Shown in pieces: positions 35,536 to 45,008 of a DNA stretch of 64,000 bases. Each line of letters opens with the position of its first letter. Within the stretch, counting starts at the first letter, position 1. The stretch is taken from positions 3,286,001 through 3,350,000 of the forward strand of contig NZ_CP082164.1 in assembly GCF_023101685.1 (NCBI RefSeq), in the 5' to 3' direction. The notes beneath the pieces are model-generated. The model saw nothing but the letters and a program-made list of their open reading frames with translations, was not told where the DNA came from and did no database searches. A program made the position numbers and the translations under genes. This stretch comes from Bradyrhizobium sp. 186 (GTDB taxonomy: Bacteria > Pseudomonadota > Alphaproteobacteria > Rhizobiales > Xanthobacteraceae).

Positions 35536-36024
35536 CAGGTAACAGAAAGCGTTTTCGATTCGCCGACGGGACGCCTTCTGCTAGTCCCGCAGGGGGCGCG
35601 CTTGATCGGGGTATACGACAGCCAGGTCGCTTTCGGTCAGTCCCGCGTCCTGCTGGTTTGGACCCGCCTCATCATGCCGAATGGCCGTTCGATCGTTCTC
35701 GAGCGGCAGCCGGGTGCAGACGCGGCAGGATATGCCGGCCTCGAGGACGAAGTCGACAACCATTGGGGCGAATTGCTCAAAGCTGCCGCCCTGTCGACGC
35801 TGCTGGCTGTCGGAACCGAGCTTGGTGCAGGCTCCGACACCAATAGCAATGATAGTGCAATTATCCAGGCATTGCGCCACGGAGCCGGGGACTCGTTGAA
35901 TCAAACCGGCCAGCAGGTTGTCCGTCGCAGCCTCAATACTCAGCCGACCCTGACCATCCGTCCGGGATTTCCGGTGCGTGTTATCGTCAATCGCGATCTC
36001 GTTCTCGAGCCGTACAGAGGATGA
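35536..36024 (+). pseudogene. trbI: Conjugal transfer protein TrbI, C-terminal fragment
   Basis: About 162 codons resembling the conserved C-terminal domain of TrbI/VirB10: TGRLLLVPQGARLIGVYDSQ, VAFGQSRVLLVWTRLIMPNG and GLEDEVDNHWGELLKAA, ending in IVNRDLVLEPYRG. The N-terminal two thirds, including the membrane anchor, are absent. The nearest usable start is TTG at 35602, inside the conserved domain. DUF2274 follows 1 nt after the stop, as in intact trb operons of integrative elements. Confidence 0.75.
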
Positions 36025-36025
36025 A

Positions 36026-36268
36026 ATGACCAAGCTCAAGATTGGGGCGCTTTCAGACGAGAGACCGGTCAAGGTCAGCATCGAATTGCCAGCTTCCGTG
36101 CATCGAGATCTGCTTGCATACGCGAAAGCCGTTGCAAGCGAATCGGGACAGCCCATCAGCGATCCCGGTAAGCTTATCGCACCGATGCTGGCGCGGTTCA
36201 TGGCTACGGATCGCGGCTTTTCGAAGCTCCGGCGCGCGGTTCATTCACCTGCGGCCGGCAAGGGGTAG
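36026..36268 (+). CDS. DUF2274 protein of trb-type conjugative elements
   Basis: 80 aa from ATG 36026. KLKIGALSDERPVKVSIELP and the LIAPMLARFMATDRGF helix match the small DUF2274 protein regularly encoded right after trbI. It looks like a ribbon-helix-helix-type small protein. With trbI truncated, any transfer role is lost. The 3' end overlaps the convergent LysR gene by 28 nt. Confidence 0.75.
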   Translation: MTKLKIGALSDERPVKVSIELPASVHRDLLAYAKAVASESGQPISDPGKLIAPMLARFMATDRGFSKLRRAVHSPAAGKG

Positions 36269-37179
36269 CGTTCAGCCAACTGCTTAAGAAAACTATCCAA
36301 GGCGGGATTGTCGTTATCGGCTCGCCAATGTGCCGAAAAGTCAACGCGCGTCGGTCCCGTCCCATCGCGCAATTCGCGATAGACCAAGCCAGCGAAGCTC
36401 GCGCCAATATCTGATTCCAGGACCAGGCTGATCCCGAGCTTCATGCTGATGAGACTCTTGATGATACCTCGGCTGACGTCGTGGCGTTCGATCTTCGGTC
36501 GATCGGCAGGAGAAACAAGCTTTGATATCAAGAGATCCTCAAGCTCGCGTCCGGGGTCGTGCTGACTTAGAAGGACGGTCTCGTTTCGGAGGTCGGTCCA
36601 ATGAACTACGGGGCCTGCTGCCAACGCATGATTTTCTGGCAGAGAGACCAGGATGCGCTCGCTCCAGAGCGGCCGCACCTTATTGTCCGGCAACGGCACG
36701 TCCCCAGTTACGACCAGAACGTCCGTCGTGCCATTCCGCAGCGCCGTCGCGAGACGCGTTCGCGAATGCTCGACCGTTGCGAGTTCGATCCGAGGATGGC
36801 GGTTCTTGAATTCGGCCAGCGTCGCGCGCAGATTGCCCGCGGAAATGGAGGTGCAAAAGCCGATCGAAAGGCGGCCAGCTTCGCCGCGCCCACTTGATTT
36901 TGCTGTTGCAACAAATACATCGACTTGCTCCAAAATTAGCCTAGCCATTCTCAGCGCGCTTCGCCCAGCTGGCGTTGGCTTTACCCCTCCGCGTGAGCGT
37001 TCGAATACGCGGACGCCAATCCGATGCTCAAGCTGACGAATAGATCGGCTCATGATCGAGTGTCGTATGGACAATAATTCGGCGGCTTGCCGAATACTCC
37101 CATAATCTGCCGCTGCGACTGCAAACTGGAGTTGCCGTAGATCAACAGCATTCGTCCCGAGCATGCGTGGCTGGTCCAT
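36241..37179 (-). CDS. LysR-family transcriptional regulator
   Basis: 312 aa from ATG 37179, with ggag 9 nt upstream; a TTG five codons earlier is possible. N-terminal winged HTH (LRQLQFAVAAADYGSIRQAAEL...SIMSRSIRQLEHRIGVRVFERS) and a type II periplasmic-binding-like effector domain (RLSIGFCTSISAGNLRATL) are complete. A LysR gene convergent with the end of a trb operon is a common layout in alphaproteobacterial integrative elements, so it is probably element cargo. Confidence 0.85.
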   Translation of the reverse strand: MDQPRMLGTNAVDLRQLQFAVAAADYGSIRQAAELLSIRHSIMSRSIRQLEHRIGVRVFERSRGGVKPTPAGRSALRMARLILEQVDVFVATAKSSGRGEAGRLSIGFCTSISAGNLRATLAEFKNRHPRIELATVEHSRTRLATALRNGTTDVLVVTGDVPLPDNKVRPLWSERILVSLPENHALAAGPVVHWTDLRNETVLLSQHDPGRELEDLLISKLVSPADRPKIERHDVSRGIIKSLISMKLGISLVLESDIGASFAGLVYRELRDGTGPTRVDFSAHWRADNDNPALDSFLKQLAERYPLPAAGE

Positions 37180-37206
37180 CAACTCGTTCTCCAAAGGAGC
37201 AGGCCG

Positions 37207-37566
37207 TTATTCGACTAATGGTGTTAGAGTCACGAAAGAGGCCAGCGTGGAGCTTTTCTCTCGTTCGATCGCCTCGCCAGCGTGTTCGTACTCGTTACGC
37301 ACAACGGCTGGGTTGCGTAGGGCGTCGTCCAGGGCTCGCTGATGATAGCTGATTTCTTCCAGCTTCACCTTGGCGCCTGTCAGCGCGGCGATGCGGGCGA
37401 TTTCGTGGATGAGTCGATCTCCGGCGGTAATCGCCTCAAACAGCGTCTCGATCTCAAGATCCTGAACGGGCGCGTCCACATTTTGCGGCAGAGCATGCTT
37501 CAGATCGAAGTCGCGATCTCTGCACATCAGGCTTTCATGACGCAAGACGCGCCTTGAGGCTACCAT
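37207..37566 (-). pseudogene. MutS-related protein, N-terminal fragment
   Basis: About 105 codons resembling the start of MutS-family ATPases: LMCRDRDFDLKHALP, QDLEIETLFEAITAGDRLIHE and YHQRALDDALRNPAVV. Everything after about residue 105, including the clamp and ATPase domains, is missing. It abuts the LysR gene on the left and an unrelated LysR fragment on the right, so both ends are break points or close to them. Confidence 0.6.
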
Positions 37567-37887
37567 ATGGTCGCGAAAAACCAGATCATCCGCGTGGCGC
37601 CGCGGCTTGTCGTCAACAGCGCCGATGCGGTGATTGTCGCAGCCGAGGCCGGATTGGGGATCACCCGCTCGTTGTCCTATCAGGTAAGGGACGCCGTTCA
37701 TGCGAGACGGCTCGTACCCGTTCTCGGAAAATTCGCGATGCCGGCTTCGCCGGTCAGCGCGATCTACCCCGCCCGTCGGGTCGCGTCCGCCAACGTGGCC
37801 ACGTTCGTCAAAGCCGCAAGAAACCACTTCGCCTCCAGCCCGCTTGTCGCGTTCCCGGTAGCCGCGCTTAATCAGCGGCTCGTCTAA
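37567..37887 (+). pseudogene. LysR-family regulator, C-terminal effector-domain fragment
   Basis: About 106 codons of the final part of a LysR effector domain: RVAPRLVVNSADAVIVAAEA, GLGITRSLSYQVRDAV and IYPARRVASANVATFVKAA. There is no helix-turn-helix; similarity starts at the break with the MutS-like fragment near 37567. Confidence 0.65.
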
Positions 37888-37954
37888 AGCGTAGTTGCCC
37901 GACCAATTATCCCGTCGTTACGTTGAACCGACAGGACCGGCCCAAATCCTTCAA

Positions 37955-38713
37955 TCAGGCGTGCAACGCGCTCTGCGCTGCCGATCTGGAAGGTTTGATT
38001 CCCAGATAGCTGTCGATCACACGCCGATCCTCGCGGAGGTCGGCGGCCTTTCCCTCGAGCACGATCCTGCCGGCCTCCAGCACGTAGCCGTAGTCGGCGA
38101 TCCGCAGGGCCGCCTGGGCGTTCTGTTCGACGAGGACGATGGAAATGCCGGTCGAGCGCAGCGCCGAAACCGTGGCCAGGATCTCACGGACGATCAGCGG
38201 CGCGAGCCCGAGGCTGGGCTCGTCCAGCATCAATAGCTTGGGTTCGCCCATCAGCGCCCTGGCGAGCGCGAGCATCTGCCGCTCGCCGCCGGACAGCGTG
38301 CCGGCAAGCTGAGCGCGACGCTCCTTCAGCCGCGGGAACATCTCCCACATCCGCCCCAGCATACGGTCCGCGCCGCCTTGCTTCCGCAAACGGAAGCGGC
38401 CGAGGCGCAAATTGTCCTCAACCGACATCGTACCGAACAGTTCGCGTTTCTCCGGAACCAGACTCATCCCGTTCGCCGCACGCCATTCTATCGTGCGCCT
38501 GGCCTGCGAAATCCCCTCGAAGAGAATCTCGCCGTTCGACGCGGCCACGCCCATCGCCGCTGCGAGAAGGGATGTCTTTCCGGCACCATTCGGCCCGAGA
38601 ATCGTGACTATCTGGCCCTTGCGGAGACCGATCGACACGTCGTTGAGCGCAGCTATCTTGCCGTATGAGACGTTCAGATTGCGCACCGTCAGAATTTCGT
38701 CGCCGTCGTTCAT
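37955..38713 (-). CDS. Branched-chain amino acid-type ABC transporter ATPase (LivF)
   Basis: 252 aa from ATG 38713, which overlaps the stop of the upstream permease/ATPase gene (ATGA). The open frame extends further upstream, but that sequence lies inside the preceding gene. Walker A GPNGAGKTSL, signature LSGGERQMLALARAL and Walker B LLMLDEPSLGLAP are intact, and the LivF-type VEQNAQAAL is present. Last gene of the six-gene operon that starts with the binding-protein gene at 44164. Confidence 0.9.
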   Translation of the reverse strand: MNDGDEILTVRNLNVSYGKIAALNDVSIGLRKGQIVTILGPNGAGKTSLLAAAMGVAASNGEILFEGISQARRTIEWRAANGMSLVPEKRELFGTMSVEDNLRLGRFRLRKQGGADRMLGRMWEMFPRLKERRAQLAGTLSGGERQMLALARALMGEPKLLMLDEPSLGLAPLIVREILATVSALRSTGISIVLVEQNAQAALRIADYGYVLEAGRIVLEGKAADLREDRRVIDSYLGIKPSRSAAQSALHA

Positions 38714-40482
38714 GCTTCGGCCCCGAGATAGGCTTCGATGACCGCCTCGTTGCGTTGGACCTCCTCCGGCTTGCCCTGCGCAAGCTTCGATCCGAAGTTC
38801 ATCACCACCAGACGGTCGGTTATCTGCATCACGAAATCCATGTCGTGCTCGACCATCAGAATCGTCATCCCCTCGTCGCGCAATTTGGAAAGCAGCCGCG
38901 CCAGCGCAGCCTTCTCCAGGTGACGGAGACCGGCAGCGGGCTCGTCGAGAAGGAGCAGGATGGGATCGAGGCAAAGCGCCCTCGCGATCTCGACCATCCG
39001 TTGCTGACCGAGCGATAACTCGTCCGCGCGCGCATAGACGTGATTGGAGAGCCCGACACGCTCCAACTGGACCCTCGCGTTGGCGAATATCCGCGCCTCG
39101 TCGCCGCGATCGAGCCGCAGCATCGCCCTCAACACGCCGGCCTTTCCCGACAAATGCATTCCGATCGCGACATTCTCGACGACGTTCATCCCGCGCACGA
39201 GCTTCACGTGCTGGAACGTCCTCGCGATGCCGAGCCGCGCGATCTGCCGGGCAGGGAGGCCGCTGATTTTGCGCCCCTCCAGGGTGACGCGGCCGCTACT
39301 TGCCGAAAGTACCCCCGTGATCAGATTGAAGGTCGTACTCTTTCCTGCGCCGTTGGGTCCGATCAACCCGACGATCTCTCCCGCGTTGAGCGTGAAATCG
39401 ATTTGATCGACCGCGCGAAGTCCGCCGAAGGACTTCGAAAGATCTTCGGCGCGCATCAGCTCGCTTCCGGACATCGGCTGCACGCGATGCGCGACGACGC
39501 CTTTCTCCGTACCGGAAGGCGTGACACCCGCCGGCCGACCAAACCGTCGGGCCAGCGCCGGCCAGATGCCGTCGGGATTGCGTTGAAGAATCACGATCAG
39601 GACCACGCATAGGACTATCGTCTCGAGGCCACCCTGCACGCGGAAGATCCCAGACAACAGGTCCTGGAGAAAGTACCTGAGTGCGCCGACCACCGCCGCG
39701 CCCAGCATGGCGCCGGGGATATGCTCAATACCTCCGATCGTTGTCATCATGAGATAATCGATGCTGACGTTGAGACTGAAAGACGTCGGATTGACCGCAC
39801 GTTCGAAGTGCGCGTACGACCAGCCTGCGAATCCCGCAAGGGCCGCGGCGTAGACGAAAGCCACGACCTTGGCGTGAAACGTGTCGATGCCGAAGGATTC
39901 GGCCGCGATCGCACCTCCCCGCAGCGCGCGGATGGTGCGGCCCGTGCGCGACTCGAGCAGATTGCCTGTCAACAGAAACGAGCAGGCCGCGGCAACGAGG
40001 ATGACCGGATAGAAGTCCTTCGGGTTCAGCAGCCTGTGTCCGAAGAACGAGAGCGGCGGAATGCCGCTTATTCCGTCGTAGCGACGGAAGAAGTCGAGAT
40101 TGGCGACAAGGAAGAAGAAGCTGACGTTCCAAGCGATCGTCGCAACCGCCAGGTAGTGCCCTTTCAGGCGAAGAGTGATCGCGCCGACGGCCCATGCGAC
40201 GATCACACAAATGGCGACGGACATGGGTAACGTCATCAGCGGGGAAACCTCGTACCGGGTCGCGGTGATCGCGGCGGTGTACGCCCCGATACCGACGAAC
40301 ATCGCCTGGCCGAACGAGATCAGGCCAGCGACGCCCGCGAGCACCACCAATCCCGTCGTGACGATTGTCGCGATACCGATGTAGCAGAGGACCACGACCC
40401 AATAGGCGGGGAAACCCGGAACGTGGGGGGCCGCCGCCAGCACGGTAAGCAAGGCGAGCCACCAAAGCGCATTGGATTTCAT
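38710..40482 (-). CDS. LivM permease-LivG ATPase fusion protein
   Basis: 590 aa from ATG 40482, overlapping the LivH stop. Residues 1 to about 325 form a LivM-type permease ([20 protein letters not shown], multiple helices). After a short linker (about 326-340) comes a LivG-type ATPase: Walker [11 protein letters not shown], signature [15 protein letters not shown], Walker [14 protein letters not shown] and the LivG-type VEHDMDFVM. Fusion of these two subunits is known in Proteobacteria; with LivF it supplies both ATPases of the transporter. Confidence 0.9.
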   Translation of the reverse strand: MKSNALWWLALLTVLAAAPHVPGFPAYWVVVLCYIGIATIVTTGLVVLAGVAGLISFGQAMFVGIGAYTAAITATRYEVSPLMTLPMSVAICVIVAWAVGAITLRLKGHYLAVATIAWNVSFFFLVANLDFFRRYDGISGIPPLSFFGHRLLNPKDFYPVILVAAACSFLLTGNLLESRTGRTIRALRGGAIAAESFGIDTFHAKVVAFVYAAALAGFAGWSYAHFERAVNPTSFSLNVSIDYLMMTTIGGIEHIPGAMLGAAVVGALRYFLQDLLSGIFRVQGGLETIVLCVVLIVILQRNPDGIWPALARRFGRPAGVTPSGTEKGVVAHRVQPMSGSELMRAEDLSKSFGGLRAVDQIDFTLNAGEIVGLIGPNGAGKSTTFNLITGVLSASSGRVTLEGRKISGLPARQIARLGIARTFQHVKLVRGMNVVENVAIGMHLSGKAGVLRAMLRLDRGDEARIFANARVQLERVGLSNHVYARADELSLGQQRMVEIARALCLDPILLLLDEPAAGLRHLEKAALARLLSKLRDEGMTILMVEHDMDFVMQITDRLVVMNFGSKLAQGKPEEVQRNEAVIEAYLGAEA

Positions 40483-41516
40483 TCGTCGTCCTCTACCGTC
40501 ACCGTGCGGAAGGACCGCCACAGCAGGACGGGAATGATCATCGTAAAGACAATCACTTCCTTCAGGGCGCTCGCTTGGAACGACGCGAAGGACTCGATCT
40601 GTCCCACGATCAGCCCTCCGAGTGCGGCCAGCGGATAGCTGATCATCCCGCCGATGATCGCGGAGACAAACCCCTTGAGCCCGATCAGGAAGCCGGTGTC
40701 GTAGTAGATCGTCGTCGTCGAGGAGATCAGGATTCCGCAGAGCGCCCCGATAGAGGTCGCGATCACCAAGGCGAACCTGCCGCAGACGGCGGGCGAGACG
40801 CCCATCAATTGTGAACCCAGGCGATTTACCGCCGTCGCACGCAGCGCCTTGCCCAGCAAGGTCCTCCCGAAGAAGCCGTACAGAAGGACGATCAGGGCCG
40901 CCGTGATGGCGACTATCGCGATGGATTGACCGTCGACCCGCAACGAGCCGATTTCCAGTCCCGCGGAAAGGAGAGCCGGACTACGCGAGCCCTCGGCTCC
41001 GAACAGGAGAAGGCCGACGTTGACCATCAATACATGCAGTACGACAGAGACGATCAGCAGCACCAACACGCTGCCTTCCACCAGAGGCCTGTAGACCAGG
41101 TCGTAGATGTACACACCGAGCTGCGAGAGCAGCAGCACGGTCAGCAGGATCGCAAGCCACACCGGCATCGCGGAGGATCTGAAGGCGACGGACAGACCGA
41201 GGGTCATCACGGGACAAACCACATACAGCAACGCCACCCTCAGGAAGTCTCGGCCGGAAAGGCCTTCGCGCTCGCTCCAGCAGCGCAGCGCCCCGCCGCA
41301 TGCGCCGAGCAGCGGAACGAACCAGGCGATCTGCGGCACCTTGCCGTCCTGGAAGGCCGCGAGCGTTAGCGCGCCGAACGAGACGAATTCGCCTATCGGC
41401 ACGAAGACGATGCGTGTCACCGAGAATACCAGCACGAGCGCAAGGGAGAGCAGCGCGTATAGAGCACCGTTCGCGACGCCGTTCTGGACCAGGATAAAGC
41501 CGATGTCGAAGCTCAA
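40479..41516 (-). CDS. Branched-chain amino acid-type ABC transporter permease (LivH)
   Basis: 345 aa beginning at TTG 41516 ([22 protein letters not shown]), with ggagag upstream. About eight to nine membrane helices; the conserved [20 protein letters not shown] loop and the [20 protein letters not shown] end are typical of LivH. A longer than usual insertion (about residues 70-150) holds extra hydrophobic segments. The gene follows the ABM-domain gene by 23 nt and overlaps the LivM-LivG gene by 4 nt. Confidence 0.85.
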   Translation of the reverse strand: MSFDIGFILVQNGVANGALYALLSLALVLVFSVTRIVFVPIGEFVSFGALTLAAFQDGKVPQIAWFVPLLGACGGALRCWSEREGLSGRDFLRVALLYVVCPVMTLGLSVAFRSSAMPVWLAILLTVLLLSQLGVYIYDLVYRPLVEGSVLVLLIVSVVLHVLMVNVGLLLFGAEGSRSPALLSAGLEIGSLRVDGQSIAIVAITAALIVLLYGFFGRTLLGKALRATAVNRLGSQLMGVSPAVCGRFALVIATSIGALCGILISSTTTIYYDTGFLIGLKGFVSAIIGGMISYPLAALGGLIVGQIESFASFQASALKEVIVFTMIIPVLLWRSFRTVTVEDDE

Positions 41517-41539
41517 ATGTCTCTCCGTCTACCGTCGCG

Positions 41540-41869
41540 CTAGGCCCAGTCGACGTCTTGCCCGGACCCGGACGCGTCCGCGAAATGATAGACTTCCGCC
41601 TGCAGGAGGTGGCGGCTCAACAGCTCCTGGAACGGATGGTGAGCCGCTGCTTCGCGGAACCTGTTCAGGTCAACCCGCAAAACCCATTCGATGATAAGCG
41701 CAAAGAGCGACGGCTCCTCGACGCTTCGTTTCAGGTCGTGCGAGACGCATCCCTCCACGCCCGCCAGGAGTCCGAAGGCCTCCCTGGCGCATTCGGCGAA
41801 AGGAACCACGGCGCGCGGGTCGATCCGAAAATGCACGATTTCGAGAACCGGGCCGGCATCCGAACTCAT
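41540..41869 (-). CDS. Small ABM/dimeric alpha-beta-barrel protein
   Basis: 109 aa starting ATG 41869, overlapping the GH88-like gene's stop (ATGA). The sequence VLEIVHFRIDPRAVVPFAEC, LAGVEGCVSHDLKRSVEEPS, FALIIEWV and FQELLSRHLLQAEVYHF fits the antibiotic-biosynthesis-monooxygenase fold: four strands with a helix after strand 1. Such proteins can be cofactor-free oxygenases, isomerases or merely small ligand-binding dimers. Its place inside a transporter/hydrolase operon suggests that it acts on the imported compound. Confidence 0.75.
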   Translation of the reverse strand: MSSDAGPVLEIVHFRIDPRAVVPFAECAREAFGLLAGVEGCVSHDLKRSVEEPSLFALIIEWVLRVDLNRFREAAAHHPFQELLSRHLLQAEVYHFADASGSGQDVDWA

Positions 41870-43029
41870 TCGACCACCCGACCAGTCTTGAGATAGTACA
41901 GCGCGAAGAGCAGATAAGCCGTTCCCCAGATCAGCTCGCTCGCGGTGGCATAGTTCTTCGGCCGGTTGAAACATCCGTTGAGAAGAACGCCGCGCGACTT
42001 GGCCCGCTTGTCGTCCACGGAAGTCAAATGGCGGAGAAGCCCCTCGACGAACAGGGGCGTTTTCGATGCCACGTATTCCGCCTCGGGCGGCAGATCCTTG
42101 AGTATCGACATGCGGGCCAGTTGCTCGACGACGACGGCCGATGCCGACGTGTCCAGCGGCACCGAGGCCCTGTCGGTCTTCAGCAGCGGATCCTTGAAGT
42201 CGTACGGCGGCACCAGGGACTCGTCGCTGTTCGAGATCCAGTATTCTAGAAGCTTTCTGCCGACCGAAAGGTAACGCGGATCGCGCGTCGCCTCCCAGGC
42301 GCGAAGATAGCCCGCAACCGCCCAGGCCTGCCCCCGCGACCAGCAACTGTCGTTGTTAGCGCCCAGGAGGGTATAGTGTGCGCCCTTCGGCATGCCGGTT
42401 TCGGGATCGTAGTCGCGAAACTCGATCGTCGAGTAGTCCTCGCATACGTACTGGTCGATGGTGTGGTCCAGATGCCGCCGGGCGCCCACAACGAACGTCG
42501 GATCGCCGGTCTCTTTGTGACCCCACCAATCTAGGATGAGATTGGGATGGACGTTGTCGACGCAGGCTTTGTCGCGTCCAACGAGCTTCGTCGATCGGAC
42601 CTGAACCTGCGTGCCGATCGGCATCGCACCGCTTCCCTTCATGGCCATCGACCGCACCGCATAGGCGGCAGCGAGCGCGAGCGTCCTGAAGCGCTCGTTC
42701 CCGGTCCAGGCGTACTGACGCGCGGCGCCGTAGTAGAATCGGTGGCCTCTGAACGCGTCGTCGCGCTCGAGGTACGGCCGCAGACTTTCGGCCCGCTGGG
42801 CAGACTCGGCCTCGATCGCCCTGTGGCCGGTCAACTCGCCGACGATGCGCAGGCACTCGACCCAGTGCCCCCCGCACCAGTCGCCGTCGGCGGTCGTGTC
42901 CCAGGCGCCGTCCTTCGGATCGCAGTGATACGGCCACGCGTCGCCGACCGCCGAGCGGATGCCGTAGACGCGTGCGCAGAGGTCGTCCAGTGCGCACTGC
43001 CATTCCGGTTTGAAGATGTGGCCCGTCAT
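41866..43029 (-). CDS. Glycoside hydrolase family 88/105-like protein
   Basis: 387 aa from ATG 43029; aggagg lies 6 nt upstream. No signal peptide, so cytoplasmic. The alpha/alpha-barrel pattern of unsaturated glucuronyl/rhamnogalacturonyl hydrolases is visible: WDTTADGDWCGGHWVECL, the DN-x-HPNLILDWWG segment where one catalytic Asp normally lies, WSRGQAWAVAGYLRAWEA and LDTSASAVVVEQLARM. The other Asp, usually in an HDxGF motif, is not obvious (AFRGHRFYYGA), so activity is uncertain. It sits 13 nt after the binding-protein gene in a LIV-type ABC operon, an odd partner for a sugar hydrolase. Confidence 0.75.
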   Translation of the reverse strand: MTGHIFKPEWQCALDDLCARVYGIRSAVGDAWPYHCDPKDGAWDTTADGDWCGGHWVECLRIVGELTGHRAIEAESAQRAESLRPYLERDDAFRGHRFYYGAARQYAWTGNERFRTLALAAAYAVRSMAMKGSGAMPIGTQVQVRSTKLVGRDKACVDNVHPNLILDWWGHKETGDPTFVVGARRHLDHTIDQYVCEDYSTIEFRDYDPETGMPKGAHYTLLGANNDSCWSRGQAWAVAGYLRAWEATRDPRYLSVGRKLLEYWISNSDESLVPPYDFKDPLLKTDRASVPLDTSASAVVVEQLARMSILKDLPPEAEYVASKTPLFVEGLLRHLTSVDDKRAKSRGVLLNGCFNRPKNYATASELIWGTAYLLFALYYLKTGRVVE

Positions 43030-43042
43030 GTCGGCCTCCTTT

Positions 43043-44164
43043 TTATTTCGCCAGCACAAAGCGACCGCCCTCAACGCGCGCCAGCGCTGCCGCGCGATCG
43101 TCGTATCCGTAGTGATCTTCTGCGGTCATGTTGACGACGCCGTTCGAGACTTTGAGGTCGCGGATACTCTCGAGCGTGTCACGAAGGGATTTCCTGAATT
43201 CGGACGTGCCCGGCTTGGCGGTCTTCAAGGCGACGGGCACTGCCGCCTCAAGCAGAAGGCCAGCATCCCAAAGATGGGACGCGAAATTGTTTCTGCTTCC
43301 CTCGCCGTTGGCGGCTTCGTACGTCCGGACGAATTCGAGCGCGCGCGCCTTGCTCGGATGGTCGTCGGGAAGCGCCTCGGCGACGATCGGAAGCGAGACG
43401 GGCAGGATGGCCGTCTCTGCGGAAGGACCGGCGGCACGGACGAACTCCTTCGTCGCTGCCGCCTGCGTATGGTAGATCGGCCCCTTGTAGCCGCGTTCCA
43501 CCAGAGCCTTTTGCGGCTCAGCCGCCGAAGCCGATGTGGCACCTACAACGACCGCATCCGGCTGCGCGCCGACCACACGAAGCACCTGCGACAATATGCT
43601 CGTATCGGTTCGATTGTAGCGCTCGGCCAACTCGATCTTCACGTCGGTCCCGGCGGCTGCGGCGGTGACAGCTTCCAGCCAGATCTGACCAAGCGCATCC
43701 GCATAGCCGAGGAACGCTACCTTCTTGATCTTCCTGCGCGACATGTCGGCTACGACCGCCTTGGCGAAGGTCGCAAACGAAGGTGGCGTGATGAAGGACC
43801 ACTTGAGGATTCCGATGCCGAATGGCGCGAGCGCGATCTGAGGCACCTGAGCCTCGTCCGCGACCGTGCTCGCGGCGAACGAAGTCGGCGTCGCCGTCGC
43901 GGCGACGAGAACGTCGATATTGTTTTCCACTATCAGCTTGCGCGCGCTCTTGATCGCGGTCGACGTGTCGGTCGCGTCGTCCAGTACCACGTATTCCACG
44001 GCTTCGGTACCAATCGTCTTCGGCAGCATCGCCAGCGCCTTCTGCTCCAGCAGGCCGGCGGAAGCCGCGGGCCCCGTCAGGGAAAGCACCACGCCGACCT
44101 TGACGTCGGCGTAGGACGCGTCAGCCCACATCAGGAGCATGAATGTACACACCAGGCGCTTCAT
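43043..44164 (-). CDS. ABC transporter substrate-binding protein (LIV family)
   Basis: 373 aa from ATG 44164, with gggagg 6 nt upstream; the longer open frame would run through an operator palindrome. Signal peptide MKRLVCTFMLLMWADASYA; the mature protein starts near DVKVGVVLSLTGPAASAG. Type I periplasmic-binding fold, with VAATATPTSFAASTVADEAQ and GQIWLEAVTAAAAGTDVK. First gene of an operon that also encodes the GH88-like and ABM proteins and the LivH, LivM-LivG and LivF subunits. The ligand is unknown. Confidence 0.88.
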   Translation of the reverse strand: MKRLVCTFMLLMWADASYADVKVGVVLSLTGPAASAGLLEQKALAMLPKTIGTEAVEYVVLDDATDTSTAIKSARKLIVENNIDVLVAATATPTSFAASTVADEAQVPQIALAPFGIGILKWSFITPPSFATFAKAVVADMSRRKIKKVAFLGYADALGQIWLEAVTAAAAGTDVKIELAERYNRTDTSILSQVLRVVGAQPDAVVVGATSASAAEPQKALVERGYKGPIYHTQAAATKEFVRAAGPSAETAILPVSLPIVAEALPDDHPSKARALEFVRTYEAANGEGSRNNFASHLWDAGLLLEAAVPVALKTAKPGTSEFRKSLRDTLESIRDLKVSNGVVNMTAEDHYGYDDRAAALARVEGGRFVLAK

Positions 44165-44174
44165 ATCGACCTCC

Positions 44175-44206
44175 CCTAATATACTTACATTTGAAAGTAT
44201 ATTAGG
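44175..44206. promoter_or_regulatory. Perfect 12-bp inverted repeat, putative MarR operator
   Basis: Arms CCTAATATACTT and AAGTATATTAGG around an 8-nt spacer (ACATTTGA). It lies 11 nt before the binding-protein start and about 100 nt before the divergent MarR gene. The AT-rich palindrome in GC-rich DNA is a strong candidate for repression of the transporter operon by that MarR protein. Confidence 0.7.
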
Positions 44207-44309
44207 ATGGGCCCGCGCGAACGTCAACGGGCCATGACGGCGAACGGAACGCTTTGGCTCCGGCGCCTCTTGGTGTATTCGGTGCAGACGGCGGGAACGG
44301 AACCGGACT

Positions 44310-44795
44310 ATGAAGAAGCGACAATCCAAATCGGCGGCGCGTCGGAGCGGGACCGAGGTCCTGGACCTGGACGACTATTTTCCATACTGGCTCGCTTCGC
44401 TGTCGGGTCTGCTGATCCAGCGCCTGCAGGTGCGGCTGGAGGAAAAGACTGGATTGACCATCGCGGAATGGCGGCTGATGGCGGTCGTCGCGTGCAACCG
44501 GAATGCGCAAGCGATCGACATCTCGAAACTAACCCGTCTCGATCAGGTCGCCGTCCACCGCGCGGTGAAGGCACTCATGGCCAGGCGACTGCTCCGCCGG
44601 GAGGAATGCGCCGACGACAAGCGTCGGAAGCTGCTTCGACTGACGGCGGAAGGCTGGTCCGTCTATGACCAGGTGTTGCCCACCGCACGGGACATCGAGC
44701 GCGACCTGCTCGATCTCATGACCGTGCCGGAGCGTAGGAGCCTCAGGAAGCTTCTTGGCGAGCTTTACAGAAAGACCAAGAGCGAAGCGCCATAG
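44310..44795 (+). CDS. MarR-family transcriptional regulator
   Basis: 161 aa. Basic N-terminus, then a MarR domain: YWLASLSGLLIQRLQVRLEE dimerisation helix, LTIAEWRLMAVVA, recognition helix region ISKLTRLDQVAVHRAVKALM and wing RREECADDKRRKLLRLT. Divergent from the LIV-type operon with the 12-bp inverted repeat between them, so it probably controls that operon and itself. Confidence 0.85.
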   Translation: MKKRQSKSAARRSGTEVLDLDDYFPYWLASLSGLLIQRLQVRLEEKTGLTIAEWRLMAVVACNRNAQAIDISKLTRLDQVAVHRAVKALMARRLLRREECADDKRRKLLRLTAEGWSVYDQVLPTARDIERDLLDLMTVPERRSLRKLLGELYRKTKSEAP

Positions 44796-44824
44796 GCCGA
44801 TGGATGGACCTCACTGCCCGCGCG

Positions 44825-45004
44825 TCAAAACGGCAATGCGATCTCGTATTTGATCTCCTTGAGGATGACGTTGGTCCGGACGTGACGGATGCCGGGAATC
44901 CTGAACATGAAATCGTCGAGAAAGCGGTTGTAGGCCGCCATGTCGCTGACGACGACGCGAAGGTGGTAGTCGGCATCGCCCGTGGTCGCGAAACACTCGA
45001 GCAG
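44825..45004 (-). pseudogene. Lrp/AsnC-family regulator, C-terminal fragment
   Basis: On the minus strand the frame reads ECFATTGDADYHLRVVV, SDMAAYNRFLDDFMFR and IPGIRHVRTNVILKEIKYEI: the RAM ligand-binding domain of an Lrp protein. The N-terminal HTH is missing; similarity stops at about 45004, where an indolepyruvate oxidoreductase fragment on the other strand starts. Confidence 0.75.
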
Positions 45005-45008
45005 TACG

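Noticed and set aside
41866..44164. A complete uronate catabolic locus
   Set aside because: Only one GH88-like gene is present, without uronate isomerase, dehydratase or lyase genes.
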